Positions 1-8,380 of a stretch of DNA of 64,000 bases are shown one piece after another. Under the pieces are notes generated by a model. The model made no database searches. It had not been told where the DNA came from and worked only from the letters and a program-made list of their open reading frames with translations. The stretch is from Methylopumilus universalis (GTDB lineage Bacteria > Pseudomonadota > Gammaproteobacteria > Burkholderiales > Methylophilaceae). A program made the position numbers and the translations under genes. The stretch is from assembly GCF_006363895.1 (NCBI RefSeq), contig NZ_CP040953.1; one strand, written 5' to 3'. Position 1 is the stretch's first letter. The number at the start of each line of letters is the position of its first letter.

Positions 1-1275
1 GAGGGTAGGGGTGTTACCCATATTGATGGTAAAGCTATTTTTGTGGAGGGGGCTCTTCAGGGCGAGCTTGTCGAATTCGAGTCTTATGTTAAAAAGCCAA
101 GTTACGAAATTGCCTTTACAGAAAGAGTGATTCGGCAATCTAATTTAAGAGTTAAGCCCAAATGTGAACACTTTAATCGTTGTGGCGGTTGCTCTATGCA
201 GCATTTTGAGTTCCAAGCTCAAATTGCAGCTAAGCAAAGAGTCTTTGAAAATACATTATCCCGCATTGGTAAAGTTAAAACTGAAACAATACTCACGCCT
301 CTTGCAGGACCCTCATGGCATTACCGATATAAAGGTCGCTTAAGGGTTAAGTTTGTTGTTAAGAAAAATAAAGCGCTTGTGGGGTTCAATGAAAAAAGGA
401 CACATTTCATTGCTGATATTTCTAGTTGTGAAGTATTGCCTCAAACTCTTTCCGATATTTTGCCCCAACTTCAAGACTTAATAACTCAGCTTTCGATTAA
501 AGATAAGATTCCTCAAATCGAATTTGCTGCCGACCAAAACCATTTAGTACTCGTATTAAGAATACTAGACGCATTAAATACGAATGATGAGTTGCTCTTA
601 AATACATTTTCATCTCAACACCCGGTGCAATTTTGGACCCAATCCAAAGGGCCTGATACGATAAAGCCTTTATCGCCGAGAGATGACGTTAAACTTTCTT
701 ATGCATTAAAAGAATTTGGGTTGCGATTTAGTTTTATGCCTTACGACTTCACGCAAATTAACCCCTTCATTAATCAAGTGTTAGTTAGAAGGGCAATGAG
801 TTTATTAAAGCCTTCAAAAGATGATCGTATCTTCGATTTTTTTTGTGGTTTAGGAAATTTCACATTACCTATAGCAACAAGTGGCGCAAAAGTTATGGGT
901 ATCGAAGGATCAGCATCACTTATAGAAAGAGCAAAACAATGCCGAGATGAAAATCACTTAAACGATGTTGTTGAATACCAATGTATGAATTTATTCGAAA
1001 TCACTAAAGAATCCTTATTAATGTTAGGTCACGCAAATAAATGGCTCATTGACCCGCCACGAGACGGCGCATTTCAATTGGTACAACTGATTGATAATGA
1101 CATTCAGCCATCAGTCATTGTTTATGTATCTTGCAATCCAGCGACGCTGGCAAGAGATGCTCAAATATTAGTGCATGAGAAGGGTTACAAATTAGATAAA
1201 GCTGGTATTGTAAATATGTTTCCCCATACTTCACATGTTGAATCTATTGCATTATTTGTAAAGACGGAATCTTAA
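1..1275 (+). CDS. rlmD: 23S rRNA (uracil-1939-C5)-methyltransferase RlmD, 5' end cut by window
   Basis: The reading frame is open from base 1, and the first codons read like the end of a TRAM RNA-binding domain, so the gene starts before the window; the GTG at 43 is internal. A cysteine cluster CEHFNRCGGC and a later Cys in ISSCEVL match the RumA/RlmD 4Fe-4S site. The SAM-binding motif FDFFCGLGNFTLP, the DPPRDGA segment and the nucleophile motif VSCNPATLARD follow in the family order. RlmD methylates U1939 of 23S rRNA with SAM. The fit to RlmD rather than RlmC or TrmA rests on the Fe-S cysteines and the visible length of 424 residues. A YkuD-type gene follows after 13 bases. Confidence 0.93.
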   Translation, partial: EGRGVTHIDGKAIFVEGALQGELVEFESYVKKPSYEIAFTERVIRQSNLRVKPKCEHFNRCGGCSMQHFEFQAQIAAKQRVFENTLSRIGKVKTETILTPLAGPSWHYRYKGRLRVKFVVKKNKALVGFNEKRTHFIADISSCEVLPQTLSDILPQLQDLITQLSIKDKIPQIEFAADQNHLVLVLRILDALNTNDELLLNTFSSQHPVQFWTQSKGPDTIKPLSPRDDVKLSYALKEFGLRFSFMPYDFTQINPFINQVLVRRAMSLLKPSKDDRIFDFFCGLGNFTLPIATSGAKVMGIEGSASLIERAKQCRDENHLNDVVEYQCMNLFEITKESLLMLGHANKWLIDPPRDGAFQLVQLIDNDIQPSVIVYVSCNPATLARDAQILVHEKGYKLDKAGIVNMFPHTSHVESIALFVKTES

Positions 1276-1288
1276 AAATCATTTAACT

Positions 1289-1771
1289 ATGCATATTAAA
1301 ATTTCAATTGCAGAACAGAAGCTTCATTTATATCGCGACGATAATCTGTGGGTAAAATCTTTTGTGATATCCACAGCCGAAAAAGGCACAGGTCAAAATA
1401 AAGGTAGTTTTTGTACACCATTAGGCCAACATATCGTTCGCGCAAAAATTGGTCAAGGCGCACCTCTTTATGCTCAGTTTGCAGCTCGAAGACTTACAGG
1501 AAAAATATGGCATCCATCGATGTCAGCAAACAACACGAAAGAAGATTGGATTTTAACGCGCATACTTTGGCTCTCAGGTCTCGAGATTGGATTTAATCGC
1601 CTAGGCAATCAAGATACGATGCAGCGTTTTATTTACATTCATGGGACTAATGATTTATCACGCCTAGGTATGCCTGTTTCACATGGATGTATTCGCATGG
1701 ATAACCAAGACATCATCGATTTGTTTGAAGAGATTAATATAGGTGATCATGTATTGATCAATGAAATCTAA
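1289..1771 (+). CDS. L,D-transpeptidase (YkuD domain)
   Basis: A 160-residue protein that is almost only a YkuD catalytic domain. The C-terminal half carries the family signature: IHGTND around residue 114 followed by VSHGCIRMDN, giving the catalytic His and the Cys of the SHGCIR motif. Family members cross-link peptidoglycan or attach proteins to it using a Cys nucleophile. I see no N-terminal signal peptide or membrane helix, unusual for an enzyme that should act in the periplasm, though short bare YkuD proteins are common in betaproteobacteria. It sits in a tight row with rlmD and the following transporter gene (2-base gap), so it is probably co-transcribed. Confidence 0.85.
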   Translation: MHIKISIAEQKLHLYRDDNLWVKSFVISTAEKGTGQNKGSFCTPLGQHIVRAKIGQGAPLYAQFAARRLTGKIWHPSMSANNTKEDWILTRILWLSGLEIGFNRLGNQDTMQRFIYIHGTNDLSRLGMPVSHGCIRMDNQDIIDLFEEINIGDHVLINEI

Positions 1772-1773
1772 AT

Positions 1774-2472
1774 ATGTTTAAAAACCAATACCGATATTAC
1801 GATCTTGTCATGGCAGCATTTGTGACTGTATTGATCACTTCAAACTTAATTGGACCTGCAAAAATTTCTCAATTAGAGGTTCCATTTTTTGGACTTCTTA
1901 CCTTCGGTGCCGGAGTTTTATTTTTCCCTATCTCATTTATTTTTGGCGATATCTTAACTGAGGTTTATGGTTATGCCGCTTCAAGAAGAGTGATATGGGC
2001 AGGATTTGTCGCACTTGCTTTTGCATCTTTCATGGCTTGGATGATTGTGGCGCTTCCACCAGCACCCTATTGGCACAATCAAGAAGCATATGAAATTGCA
2101 TTTGGCTCTGCCTGGAGAGTTTCACTAGCGAGTTTGGTTGCTTTTGCCGCAGGCGAGTTTGTAAACTCTTTTGTTATGGCAAAAATGAAAATTATGACAA
2201 AAGGAAAATATTTGTGGAGCCGCACGATCGGATCGACTGTTGCAGGGGAAGCGATTGATTCTATTTTATTCTATCCACTAGCTTTTTATAATAGTGGCGT
2301 GATTCCAAATGACAAGCTCATCCTTGTTGTGATTGCACAGTTCATTGCTAAAACATCGATAGAAATTCTATTTACGCCAGCAATTTATAAGATTATCGCT
2401 TTCTTAAAAAAGAAAGAAAATCTAGATCATTTCGATACACACACCAATTTCAATCCTTTTATTTTTAAATAA
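1774..2472 (+). CDS. yhhQ: queuosine precursor transporter, YhhQ/VUT family
   Basis: A 232-residue inner-membrane protein with about six hydrophobic segments. The stretch FPISFIFGDILTEVYGYAASRRVIWAGF and the later TIGSTVAGEAIDSILFYPLAF are typical of the YhhQ (vitamin uptake transporter-like) family, which imports preQ0/preQ1 for queuosine synthesis. ATG start 2 bases after the transpeptidase gene. Substrate assignment is by family; nothing in the window independently supports queuosine salvage. Confidence 0.85.
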   Translation: MFKNQYRYYDLVMAAFVTVLITSNLIGPAKISQLEVPFFGLLTFGAGVLFFPISFIFGDILTEVYGYAASRRVIWAGFVALAFASFMAWMIVALPPAPYWHNQEAYEIAFGSAWRVSLASLVAFAAGEFVNSFVMAKMKIMTKGKYLWSRTIGSTVAGEAIDSILFYPLAFYNSGVIPNDKLILVVIAQFIAKTSIEILFTPAIYKIIAFLKKKENLDHFDTHTNFNPFIFK

Positions 2473-2493
2473 TATGAGCGTGATGCAATCAAA

Positions 2494-3513
2494 ATGAAGA
2501 TGGGTCCATTAATGATTGATGTTGAAGGGATCGCATTAACCGATGAGGACGTTAAAAGAATTTCACACCCCTTGGTTGGCGGACTTATTTTATTTACAAG
2601 AAACTATCAAGACACTTCTCAATTAAAAACATTAACAGACGCTATTAGAAAGATCAGGGGCCATGACTTCTTAATCGCTGTGGATCATGAAGGTGGGCGC
2701 GTACAAAGATTTAGAGAAGGCTTTACTGCCATCCCTGCCATGAGAAAGTTAGGTGAAATATGGGATAAAGATCCCAAAAAAGCGAATCACCTAGCTTTTT
2801 TAATTGGTCAAATTATCGCCATGGAATTAAGAGTATTCGATATCGATTTTAGTTTTACACCCGTTTTAGATATTGATTACAGCGAAAGTACCGTGATTCG
2901 AGACAGAGCCTTTCATGGGGATATTGAAGCTATTAAAGCTTTGGCATCTCATCTTTTGCAAGGTTTAAACGAAGGGGGTATGCATGGGGTTGGAAAACAC
3001 TTTCCAGGGCATGGATATATTAAGGCCGACTCACATCTAAGTATTTCGGAAGACACGAGAACGCTCGACGAGATTGAGTCTAAAGACATGAGTATTTTTA
3101 TCTCATTAATCAAGCATGGATTAAATGCAGTCATGCCTTCCCACGTCCTATACTCTGCCGCAGATAAGGAACCAGCTGGGTTTTCGTCTTTTTGGCTTAA
3201 AAATCAATTGAGAGAAAAGGCTCAATTTAAAGGCGCTATTTTTAGCGATGATATGAGTATGAAAGGGGCTATACTTGGCGGTGAAATGAAGGATAGAATT
3301 GCTAAAGCACTCGAGGCTGGTTGTGACATGGTTTTATTATGTAATAGCCCTCAACTGGTAGATGAAGTTTTGGCTCAACTAGACTGGAAGATGTCATCTG
3401 AAAGCATTGAAAGACTTCTTGCTATGAAAGGCTTTAAAGCGCCTCATATAGCCCTAAAAACCACCCAAGAAAAAGGTTTCAAGGATATGACAGATCAAGT
3501 TGGAGCGATGTAA
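2494..3513 (+). CDS. nagZ: beta-N-acetylhexosaminidase NagZ
   Basis: A 339-residue glycoside hydrolase family 3 protein. It contains IAVDHEGGRVQRF (substrate-binding region), the family signature GVGKHFPGHGYIKADSHL with the catalytic-loop His/Asp pair, and FSDDMSMKGA carrying the nucleophile Asp. NagZ removes N-acetylglucosamine from anhydro-muropeptides in the cytoplasm during cell-wall recycling; the lack of a signal peptide fits. The ATG at 2494 has no clear Shine-Dalgarno sequence, but no other in-frame start is nearby. Length is normal for the family. Confidence 0.93.
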   Translation: MKMGPLMIDVEGIALTDEDVKRISHPLVGGLILFTRNYQDTSQLKTLTDAIRKIRGHDFLIAVDHEGGRVQRFREGFTAIPAMRKLGEIWDKDPKKANHLAFLIGQIIAMELRVFDIDFSFTPVLDIDYSESTVIRDRAFHGDIEAIKALASHLLQGLNEGGMHGVGKHFPGHGYIKADSHLSISEDTRTLDEIESKDMSIFISLIKHGLNAVMPSHVLYSAADKEPAGFSSFWLKNQLREKAQFKGAIFSDDMSMKGAILGGEMKDRIAKALEAGCDMVLLCNSPQLVDEVLAQLDWKMSSESIERLLAMKGFKAPHIALKTTQEKGFKDMTDQVGAM

Positions 3514-3530
3514 AAAAAATCACATGAATA

Positions 3531-3557
3531 TTGAAACTATTTAGTAAGTTATATAAT
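3531..3557 (+). promoter_or_regulatory. candidate sigma-70 promoter of the Bax-inhibitor-type gene
   Basis: TTGAAA (3531-3536) and TATAAT (3552-3557) separated by 15 bases, in the only sizeable gap before the gene at 3595. The spacer is shorter than the ideal 17, so confidence is moderate. A good ribosome site (AAGAGGAAAA) lies just before the ATG. Confidence 0.45.
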
Positions 3558-3594
3558 CTAAGAAATGTATTAAAAACTTTTAAGAGGAAAACAT

Positions 3595-4281
3595 ATGCAA
3601 GAAAATATAAGAATTGAAAGTCAGTCGCCATCAGAATTAGCGACAAATAAAGTACTGAGAAATACTTATGCTTTACTTGGTTTATCACTTATTCCAACAG
3701 CTATCGGTGCTTACATAGGTATGAGCATGAATTTCATATTTGCTCAACAACATCCTATTATGTTTGCCATTATGCTTATGGCAGGTATGTTTGGTTTGTT
3801 TTTCGCAATTCAAGCAAATCGCAATAACAGTTTTGGCGTTGTTCTATTATTAGCGCTCACTTTATTTTTAGGTGTGATGTTAGGCCCGATTCTTCAAGTA
3901 GCCTTCAGTTTAAGTAATGGCGCTCAAATCGTAGGTTTAGCGGCGGGTGGCACAGCTGCAATATTTTTAACGTTAGCTACGATTGCTACCACAACTAAAA
4001 AAGATTTTAGCTTTATGGGAAAATTTTTGATGATTGGTATTATTCTTCTCATCTTAGCTTCCCTTGCTAATTTATTTTTCCAAATACCTGCGATGGCTTT
4101 AGCATTGTCTGGTGTAGCAGTTTTATTATTTTCTGGATTCATTCTCTACGACGTAAGCCGCATTGTGAATGGTGGAGAAACGAACTACATCATGGCAACA
4201 TTAGCGCTTTATATGAACATCTATAACTTATTTGTAAATTTACTTCAGTTATTGATGGCTCTTTTAGGCAACAGAGACTAA
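3595..4281 (+). CDS. Bax inhibitor-1 / YccA family membrane protein
   Basis: A 228-residue protein with seven hydrophobic helices after a short polar N-terminus. The first helix begins NTYALLGLSLIPTAIGAYIG and the C-terminal part reads FILYDVSRIVNGGETNYIMATLALYMNIYNLFVNLLQLL, the characteristic end of the BI-1/YccA/YbhL family with its conserved Asp and Tyr-Asn residues. Bacterial members are pH-sensitive cation-leak channels or modulators of FtsH; the precise role is unsettled. It is a single gene with its own promoter-like sequence and a strong terminator behind it. Confidence 0.9.
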   Translation: MQENIRIESQSPSELATNKVLRNTYALLGLSLIPTAIGAYIGMSMNFIFAQQHPIMFAIMLMAGMFGLFFAIQANRNNSFGVVLLLALTLFLGVMLGPILQVAFSLSNGAQIVGLAAGGTAAIFLTLATIATTTKKDFSFMGKFLMIGIILLILASLANLFFQIPAMALALSGVAVLLFSGFILYDVSRIVNGGETNYIMATLALYMNIYNLFVNLLQLLMALLGNRD

Positions 4282-4294
4282 GTTAATTTTGCTT

Positions 4295-4327
4295 AAAAAA
4301 AAGCCGTAGTTTTCTACGGCTTTTTTC
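4295..4327. terminator. bidirectional intrinsic terminator
   Basis: Stem GCCGTAG/CTACGGC with a TTTT loop, preceded by a run of A and followed by a run of T. It serves the convergent BI-1 gene (plus) and tadA (minus); the tadA stop codon lies inside the right arm. Confidence 0.9.
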
Positions 4328-4775
4328 TTTTTGAAAGAAAGAAATCTTTTAGTATTTGACTGCATTCCTTTTCTAAGACGCCACCCATAGCTTCTGCATG
4401 ATGGTTAATTTCTTTAATGCCAATAAGATCAATCATACCTCCGCAAGCACCCGTCTTAGGGTCCGGAGCGCCATAGATAATTTTTCCAATACGCGCATGT
4501 TGAATAGCGCCTACACACATCGCACAGGGCTCAAGGGTCACATAAATCGAACAGTCTTTTAATCTATAGTTTTGGATAAGTTTAGCCGCTTCTCTTATGG
4601 CATTAATTTCAGCATGTGAAGTGGGGTCGTGGTCGCTAATTGATGTGTTCATGCCGCTACCAATCACTTTACCGTCCTGAACAATCACCGCGCCTACGGG
4701 TACCTCATCTTTTAATTCAGCTTTTTTTGCTAGCTCTAAAGCCAGATTCATAAACTTCAGATCTTCATCAGTCAT
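4314..4775 (-). CDS. tadA: tRNA-specific adenosine deaminase TadA
   Basis: A 153-residue cytidine-deaminase-fold protein with the zinc and catalytic motifs TSHAEINAI (His ligand and catalytic Glu) and PCAMCVGAI (PCxxC ligands). TadA converts A34 to inosine in the anticodon of tRNA-Arg(ACG) and is essential in most bacteria. Length and N-terminus (FMNLALELAKKAELKDEVPVGAV) match the family. It ends in the shared terminator with the convergent upstream gene; the PsiE-like gene precedes it by 8 bases, suggesting co-transcription. Confidence 0.94.
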   Translation of the reverse strand: MTDEDLKFMNLALELAKKAELKDEVPVGAVIVQDGKVIGSGMNTSISDHDPTSHAEINAIREAAKLIQNYRLKDCSIYVTLEPCAMCVGAIQHARIGKIIYGAPDPKTGACGGMIDLIGIKEINHHAEAMGGVLEKECSQILKDFFLSKRKKP

Positions 4776-4783
4776 GCAATAGT

Positions 4784-5254
4784 TTATTTTCTCTTAAGGT
4801 CGGGGATTGTTTTTCTAAACCGAATAACGAGGATATAGAGAACACCGATAAGAAATGCGCCTCCTACCCAAATACCCACTTCTTCAAGGGTTGGTTTTGT
4901 GTCTTGAACTGGAAGTACGATCAACTTTCTAAGAAAGAGCACCATCACAACCTCAATAAAAGTTTCAACTTCCAATTTACTTCCATTGAGATAGCGCATT
5001 TCAGCTGAAATAAGGGCTGATATCGACCAAAGTAACATTAATGTACCAAGTGCATGAATAAAGCCATGAATGAGGTTGTTAGCATGCGCTGCGACACTGA
5101 TTTCAATGAAGAAAAGCCAAGTAAACATAATGATAGATGTTGCCAAAGCCAGGCCAATGACAATATGAGCAAAACCATTTAAATACAGCATAGCTTTAAT
5201 AGCAAATCGATTAATACCTTTGAATTCGGAAGGGAGTTCAGTTTGAAGCATCAT
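4784..5254 (-). CDS. PsiE-like small integral membrane protein
   Basis: A 156-residue protein with four predicted membrane helices (near residues 25-50, 63-85, 100-118 and 130-150) and a charged C-terminus. Length, helix pattern and the segments LIHGFIHALGTLMLLWSISALISAEM and IEVVMVLFLRKLIVLP resemble the phosphate-starvation-inducible PsiE family, whose molecular function is unknown. No Pho box was recognised upstream. The gene starts at the boundary with the divergent nitroreductase gene. Confidence 0.65.
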   Translation of the reverse strand: MMLQTELPSEFKGINRFAIKAMLYLNGFAHIVIGLALATSIIMFTWLFFIEISVAAHANNLIHGFIHALGTLMLLWSISALISAEMRYLNGSKLEVETFIEVVMVLFLRKLIVLPVQDTKPTLEEVGIWVGGAFLIGVLYILVIRFRKTIPDLKRK

Positions 5255-5287
5255 GGAATCCTTGTTAATTAAATTTGAAGGAAGTGA

Positions 5288-5332
5288 AAACTATCTTTAT
5301 TATAGAGACAACTTTAAATATAAAGATAGTTT
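5288..5332. repeat. 13-bp perfect inverted repeat just before the nitroreductase start
   Basis: AAACTATCTTTAT (5288-5300) and its exact complement ATAAAGATAGTTT (5320-5332), separated by 19 bases. The right arm ends 4 bases before the ATG at 5337, where a ribosome site would be expected, and no Shine-Dalgarno sequence is seen. It could be an operator for this gene and the divergent PsiE-like gene, or an mRNA hairpin. Confidence 0.75.
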
Positions 5333-5336
5333 CTCA

Positions 5337-5933
5337 ATGAAAAAACCAGCAATTACTGAACAGCCTATCCATTCGATTTTGGCAGATAGATGGAGTTCAA
5401 GAGCATACGATCCCACTCAATTTGTGTCTCAAGAATTGCTTTTATCTCTCATGGAAGCGGCACGATGGAGTCCTTCATGTATGGGAGATCAGCCGTGGCA
5501 ATTTATTGTATTTAATAAGAAGGATGCGACCCCTTGGACACAGGCGCTTAATTGCTTGTCTATTGGGAATCAAAATTGGGCTATGGATGCATCTATATTA
5601 ATTTTGGCTTGTGCCCATCAAAACTTCTCGAATAATGAGAAAACGAACCGATGGGGCCAATACGATACAGGCGCTGCTTCTGAAAATATCAGCCTTCAAG
5701 CCACAAGCTTGGGGTTGGTAGCTCATCAAATGGGTGGATTTGATGTTGAAAAAACTAGACAATTATTTCAAATTCCAAGCCAGTATGATTTAATGTCTTT
5801 TATTGCGATTGGTTATCCACTCGCCATAGAAAAAGTGAATGCTGAAGCATTAGCTAAAGAAAAAGAAGCTAGAAAGCGCAAACCCTTAAGAGAGATTTTT
5901 TATACCAACCAATGGGGCGAGCAGTCGTTATAG
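5337..5933 (+). CDS. nitroreductase family protein
   Basis: A 198-residue FMN-dependent nitroreductase-fold protein. SILADRWSSRAYDP near the N-terminus and AARWSPSCMGDQPWQFIV are the family's FMN-binding segments, and DTGAASENISLQATSLGLVAHQMGGF is the conserved central helix-loop region. Members reduce nitro compounds, quinones or flavins with NAD(P)H; the natural substrate is unknown. I chose the ATG at 5337, because the longer frame from 5253 would run through an inverted repeat and add 28 residues with no family match, overlapping the divergent gene's start. The ATG has no visible ribosome-binding site. Confidence 0.85.
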   Translation: MKKPAITEQPIHSILADRWSSRAYDPTQFVSQELLLSLMEAARWSPSCMGDQPWQFIVFNKKDATPWTQALNCLSIGNQNWAMDASILILACAHQNFSNNEKTNRWGQYDTGAASENISLQATSLGLVAHQMGGFDVEKTRQLFQIPSQYDLMSFIAIGYPLAIEKVNAEALAKEKEARKRKPLREIFYTNQWGEQSL

Positions 5934-5964
5934 TTTTTTTAATCGAATATAACTAGGATACTAG

Positions 5965-6354
5965 ATGGCAACGGTAAAGCTTACAAAAAAGAACTTTAAA
6001 AAAACAATCGAAGATAATGATTTTGTTATTGTTGATTTTTGGGCGCCATGGTGTGAGCCTTGTATTGAATTTACCCCATTATTTGAAGCAGCTTCAGAAA
6101 AGAATAAAGATATTATATTTGGCATGGTAGATATAGAAGCCGATCCAGAAATTGGTGAATATTTCCAAGTTGATAAAATACCAGGCCTTCTTATTATTAG
6201 AGAGCAAGCAGGTATTCATACTCAAATCGGTCAAATCGGTGACTCAGCGCTTGATGAAATTATCAAGTGGGCAAGAGAACACGATATGTCAACTGTCAGA
6301 GATTATTACGAAAGAGAAGCTAAAGGCGAAATTAAGGTTGCCCGAGAAAAGTAG
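5965..6354 (+). CDS. thioredoxin-fold protein with CEPC active site
   Basis: A 129-residue thioredoxin-like protein: FVIVDFWAPWCEPCIEF holds the redox motif, CEPC rather than the usual CGPC, and IPGLLII holds the conserved cis-proline. Beyond the standard 105-residue domain it has a charged C-terminal tail (YYEREAKGEIKVAREK). No signal peptide, so cytoplasmic. Likely a disulfide reductase with altered redox potential; not the main trxA. Its 3' end overlaps the convergent nlpD-like gene by 23 bases. Confidence 0.88.
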   Translation: MATVKLTKKNFKKTIEDNDFVIVDFWAPWCEPCIEFTPLFEAASEKNKDIIFGMVDIEADPEIGEYFQVDKIPGLLIIREQAGIHTQIGQIGDSALDEIIKWAREHDMSTVRDYYEREAKGEIKVAREK

Positions 6355-7297
6355 TCGGATCAACTGATTGCCCTTGTTTTCTAATTTCAAAGTGAAGTTT
6401 CACTTTGTCAGCGCCAGAGTCACCCATCGTTGCGATCTTCTGCCCCTTCATAACCACCTGACCTTCTTTAACGAGAAGCTCTTTGTTGTGAGCATATACA
6501 GATAAGTAAGAGTTATTGTGTTTAATGATCACAAGCTTGCCATACCCCTTTAAATCTTCCCCGCTGTAAATGACTTTGCCTGGACCAGCTGCTTTAATTT
6601 CTTGACCAAGTGTTCCTACAATATCAATTCCTTTTTGGCCTTGTGCTTCATTAAAAAGATTTTCTAACTTACCTTTAGTAGGCCATTGCCAATCTAATTT
6701 ATCTTCTAAAGCAATAGGCGCACTTTCTTTAGGTGTGATTGATGTGACATTATTTGTAGATTGATTCGTCGTCTTAAGGTTATAGGCTTCATCGGTATAT
6801 TTTTCTCTATAAGCCTTTGGGTTATCTAAGTGAGTGATGCCATTTGGAACTGCTTTTGTTTGGGGTTGCGGTGTAGCTTCCGAATTAGCAACCGCTTCTT
6901 CATTGTTTTTTAATGGTGTAGTGACGACATCTTCATTTTTCTTAATTTCATTTGTAGTGACCACAGGGTTATTTGTTTTAACTTGATCAAATTTTATTTT
7001 TTCGCCCACTTTAATTGCATAAGGCTCTTTAATATCATTTGCCTGTGCAACTTCTTTGTAATAAAAACCACAATCAAGACTTAAGCTATAGAGTGTATCG
7101 CCTGGTTTGACGATATAAACATCTGGACATGGTTGGCTCGGATCTCTTTTTACTCTTGCAACGGGTTTATTTTTTTGTATGGTAATTGATTTATCCGCAG
7201 GAATTTTTTTCTCTATGACGGGTGCTGGTGAATTCGATGCGCAACCGACGATCAACGAAAATAGTGCCATATAAATAATAAAAAAACTTAATCTCAT
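6332..7297 (-). CDS. nlpD: NlpD-like lipoprotein: LysM plus degenerate M23 peptidase domain
   Basis: A 321-residue protein with a lipoprotein signal peptide ending in LIVGC, a LysM peptidoglycan-binding domain around residues 60-105 (VYIVKPGDTLYSLSLDCGFYYKEVA), a low-complexity linker and a C-terminal M23 domain (about 210-320). The first zinc ligand position reads KGIDI instead of HxxxD, as in E. coli NlpD, so the domain should be catalytically dead and act as an amidase activator at the division site. The frame overlaps the surE stop by 4 bases (ATGA), so the two are translationally coupled. No rpoS follows, unlike the classical surE-pcm-nlpD-rpoS order. Confidence 0.88.
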   Translation of the reverse strand: MRLSFFIIYMALFSLIVGCASNSPAPVIEKKIPADKSITIQKNKPVARVKRDPSQPCPDVYIVKPGDTLYSLSLDCGFYYKEVAQANDIKEPYAIKVGEKIKFDQVKTNNPVVTTNEIKKNEDVVTTPLKNNEEAVANSEATPQPQTKAVPNGITHLDNPKAYREKYTDEAYNLKTTNQSTNNVTSITPKESAPIALEDKLDWQWPTKGKLENLFNEAQGQKGIDIVGTLGQEIKAAGPGKVIYSGEDLKGYGKLVIIKHNNSYLSVYAHNKELLVKEGQVVMKGQKIATMGDSGADKVKLHFEIRKQGQSVDPTTFLGQP

Positions 7298-8043
7298 TTA
7301 AAGTTATTCATCCATGTTTTTAAATCATTAATTTGATTATGTCTTGTAAGGTCTGCGTGAATAGGCGATACAGAAACAAAACCATGGCCGACAGAATAAA
7401 AATCAGTACCTTCTCCTCCATCATTCGGCAAGCCTGCAGCACCCACCCAGTAAACGGTATTGCCATCGGCATCTTGTGTTTTATTAACAGGCTCTGCTTT
7501 ATGTCTTTTTCCAAGTCTTGTGATGTGTATACCTTGAATTTTTTCTAAAGGCACATCAGGCACATTAATATTTAAGAGCATGGCTTCTTTAGGTTTATTA
7601 TTTTGGTAATGCAAAATAAGATCATTTGTAATAGATGCAGCTGTTTCAAAATGAGTTGCTTCGTGTTGTGACATTGAAATAGCAAAGGAGGGAATGTCCA
7701 ATAAGTAGCCTTCCATAGCCGCTGCCACCGTGCCAGAGTAAATAGTGTCATCACCCATATTAGCGCCATTATTGATACCTGAAATCACCATGTCTGGCAT
7801 ATGATCTAGTAATCCCGTCAATGCTAAATGAACACAATCTGTTGGTGTGCCATCAATATAGTAATAATCTTTTTCAACCTCTGTGACTGTCAATGGACGA
7901 TCAAGCGATAAGGAGTTACTTGCGCCACTTCTATTTCTATCAGGTGCCACGATAGTAACGTGCGCTATTTTTTTTAAATAGCTTGCAAGTTTTTTAATAC
8001 CAGGCGCATCGTAACCATCATCATTAGATAAAAGAATATTCAT
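7294..8043 (-). CDS. surE: 5'/3'-nucleotidase SurE
   Basis: A 249-residue protein beginning MNILLSNDDGYDAPGI, the metal-binding Asp-Asp motif of SurE. The conserved segments APDRNRSGASNSLSLDRPL, GTPTDCVHLAL and VISGINNGANMGDDTIYSGTVAAAMEG follow. SurE dephosphorylates nucleoside monophosphates and short polyphosphates and is linked to stationary-phase survival. It lies directly before nlpD with a 4-base overlap; the pcm gene that often separates them is absent. Confidence 0.95.
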   Translation of the reverse strand: MNILLSNDDGYDAPGIKKLASYLKKIAHVTIVAPDRNRSGASNSLSLDRPLTVTEVEKDYYYIDGTPTDCVHLALTGLLDHMPDMVISGINNGANMGDDTIYSGTVAAAMEGYLLDIPSFAISMSQHEATHFETAASITNDLILHYQNNKPKEAMLLNINVPDVPLEKIQGIHITRLGKRHKAEPVNKTQDADGNTVYWVGAAGLPNDGGEGTDFYSVGHGFVSVSPIHADLTRHNQINDLKTWMNNFK

Positions 8044-8044
8044 A

Positions 8045-8380
8045 TTACGTACGGCTGACTTTCACATAAAACGTTGCACATAGAAAAAATACAATACTTA
8101 AAAAAACTTCAAGAAGTGCTATTTTAGATGATAGACCCAGATCAGAATAGGATCTAACCACACCTTCAATAAAATAAATGAGTATGAGCATGCCAGACCA
8201 TTTGTAGGTATAAATTTTTCCTTTAAGAACACCCATCAATGGAATGAGAAGCGGTATGATTTTAAGCACAAGCCATGAGCTCTGATTTTTAAAGGGCGCC
8301 AAAAATAACTCCCATGAGCATAAAAGAAAAATAAGACAGACAAGACTAACGGAAGCTCCTAATTGGAAATAGTTTTTCAT
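8045..8380 (-). CDS. DUF2069 family membrane protein
   Basis: A 111-residue protein with four hydrophobic helices. The helix sequence SWLVLKIIPLLIPLMGVLKGKIYTYKWSGMLILIYFIEGVVR is typical of DUF2069, a family usually found beside wrbA in betaproteobacteria, as here (4-base overlap with wrbA). No function is known. It is in the minus-strand run purB-wrbA-DUF2069-surE-nlpD with almost no gaps. Confidence 0.75.
   Translation of the reverse strand: MKNYFQLGASVSLVCLIFLLCSWELFLAPFKNQSSWLVLKIIPLLIPLMGVLKGKIYTYKWSGMLILIYFIEGVVRSYSDLGLSSKIALLEVFLSIVFFLCATFYVKVSRT

Noticed and set aside
5253..5336. Longer start for the nitroreductase
   Set aside because: The added 28 residues have no family match, the DNA there is a perfect inverted repeat, and it would overlap the start of the divergent gene.
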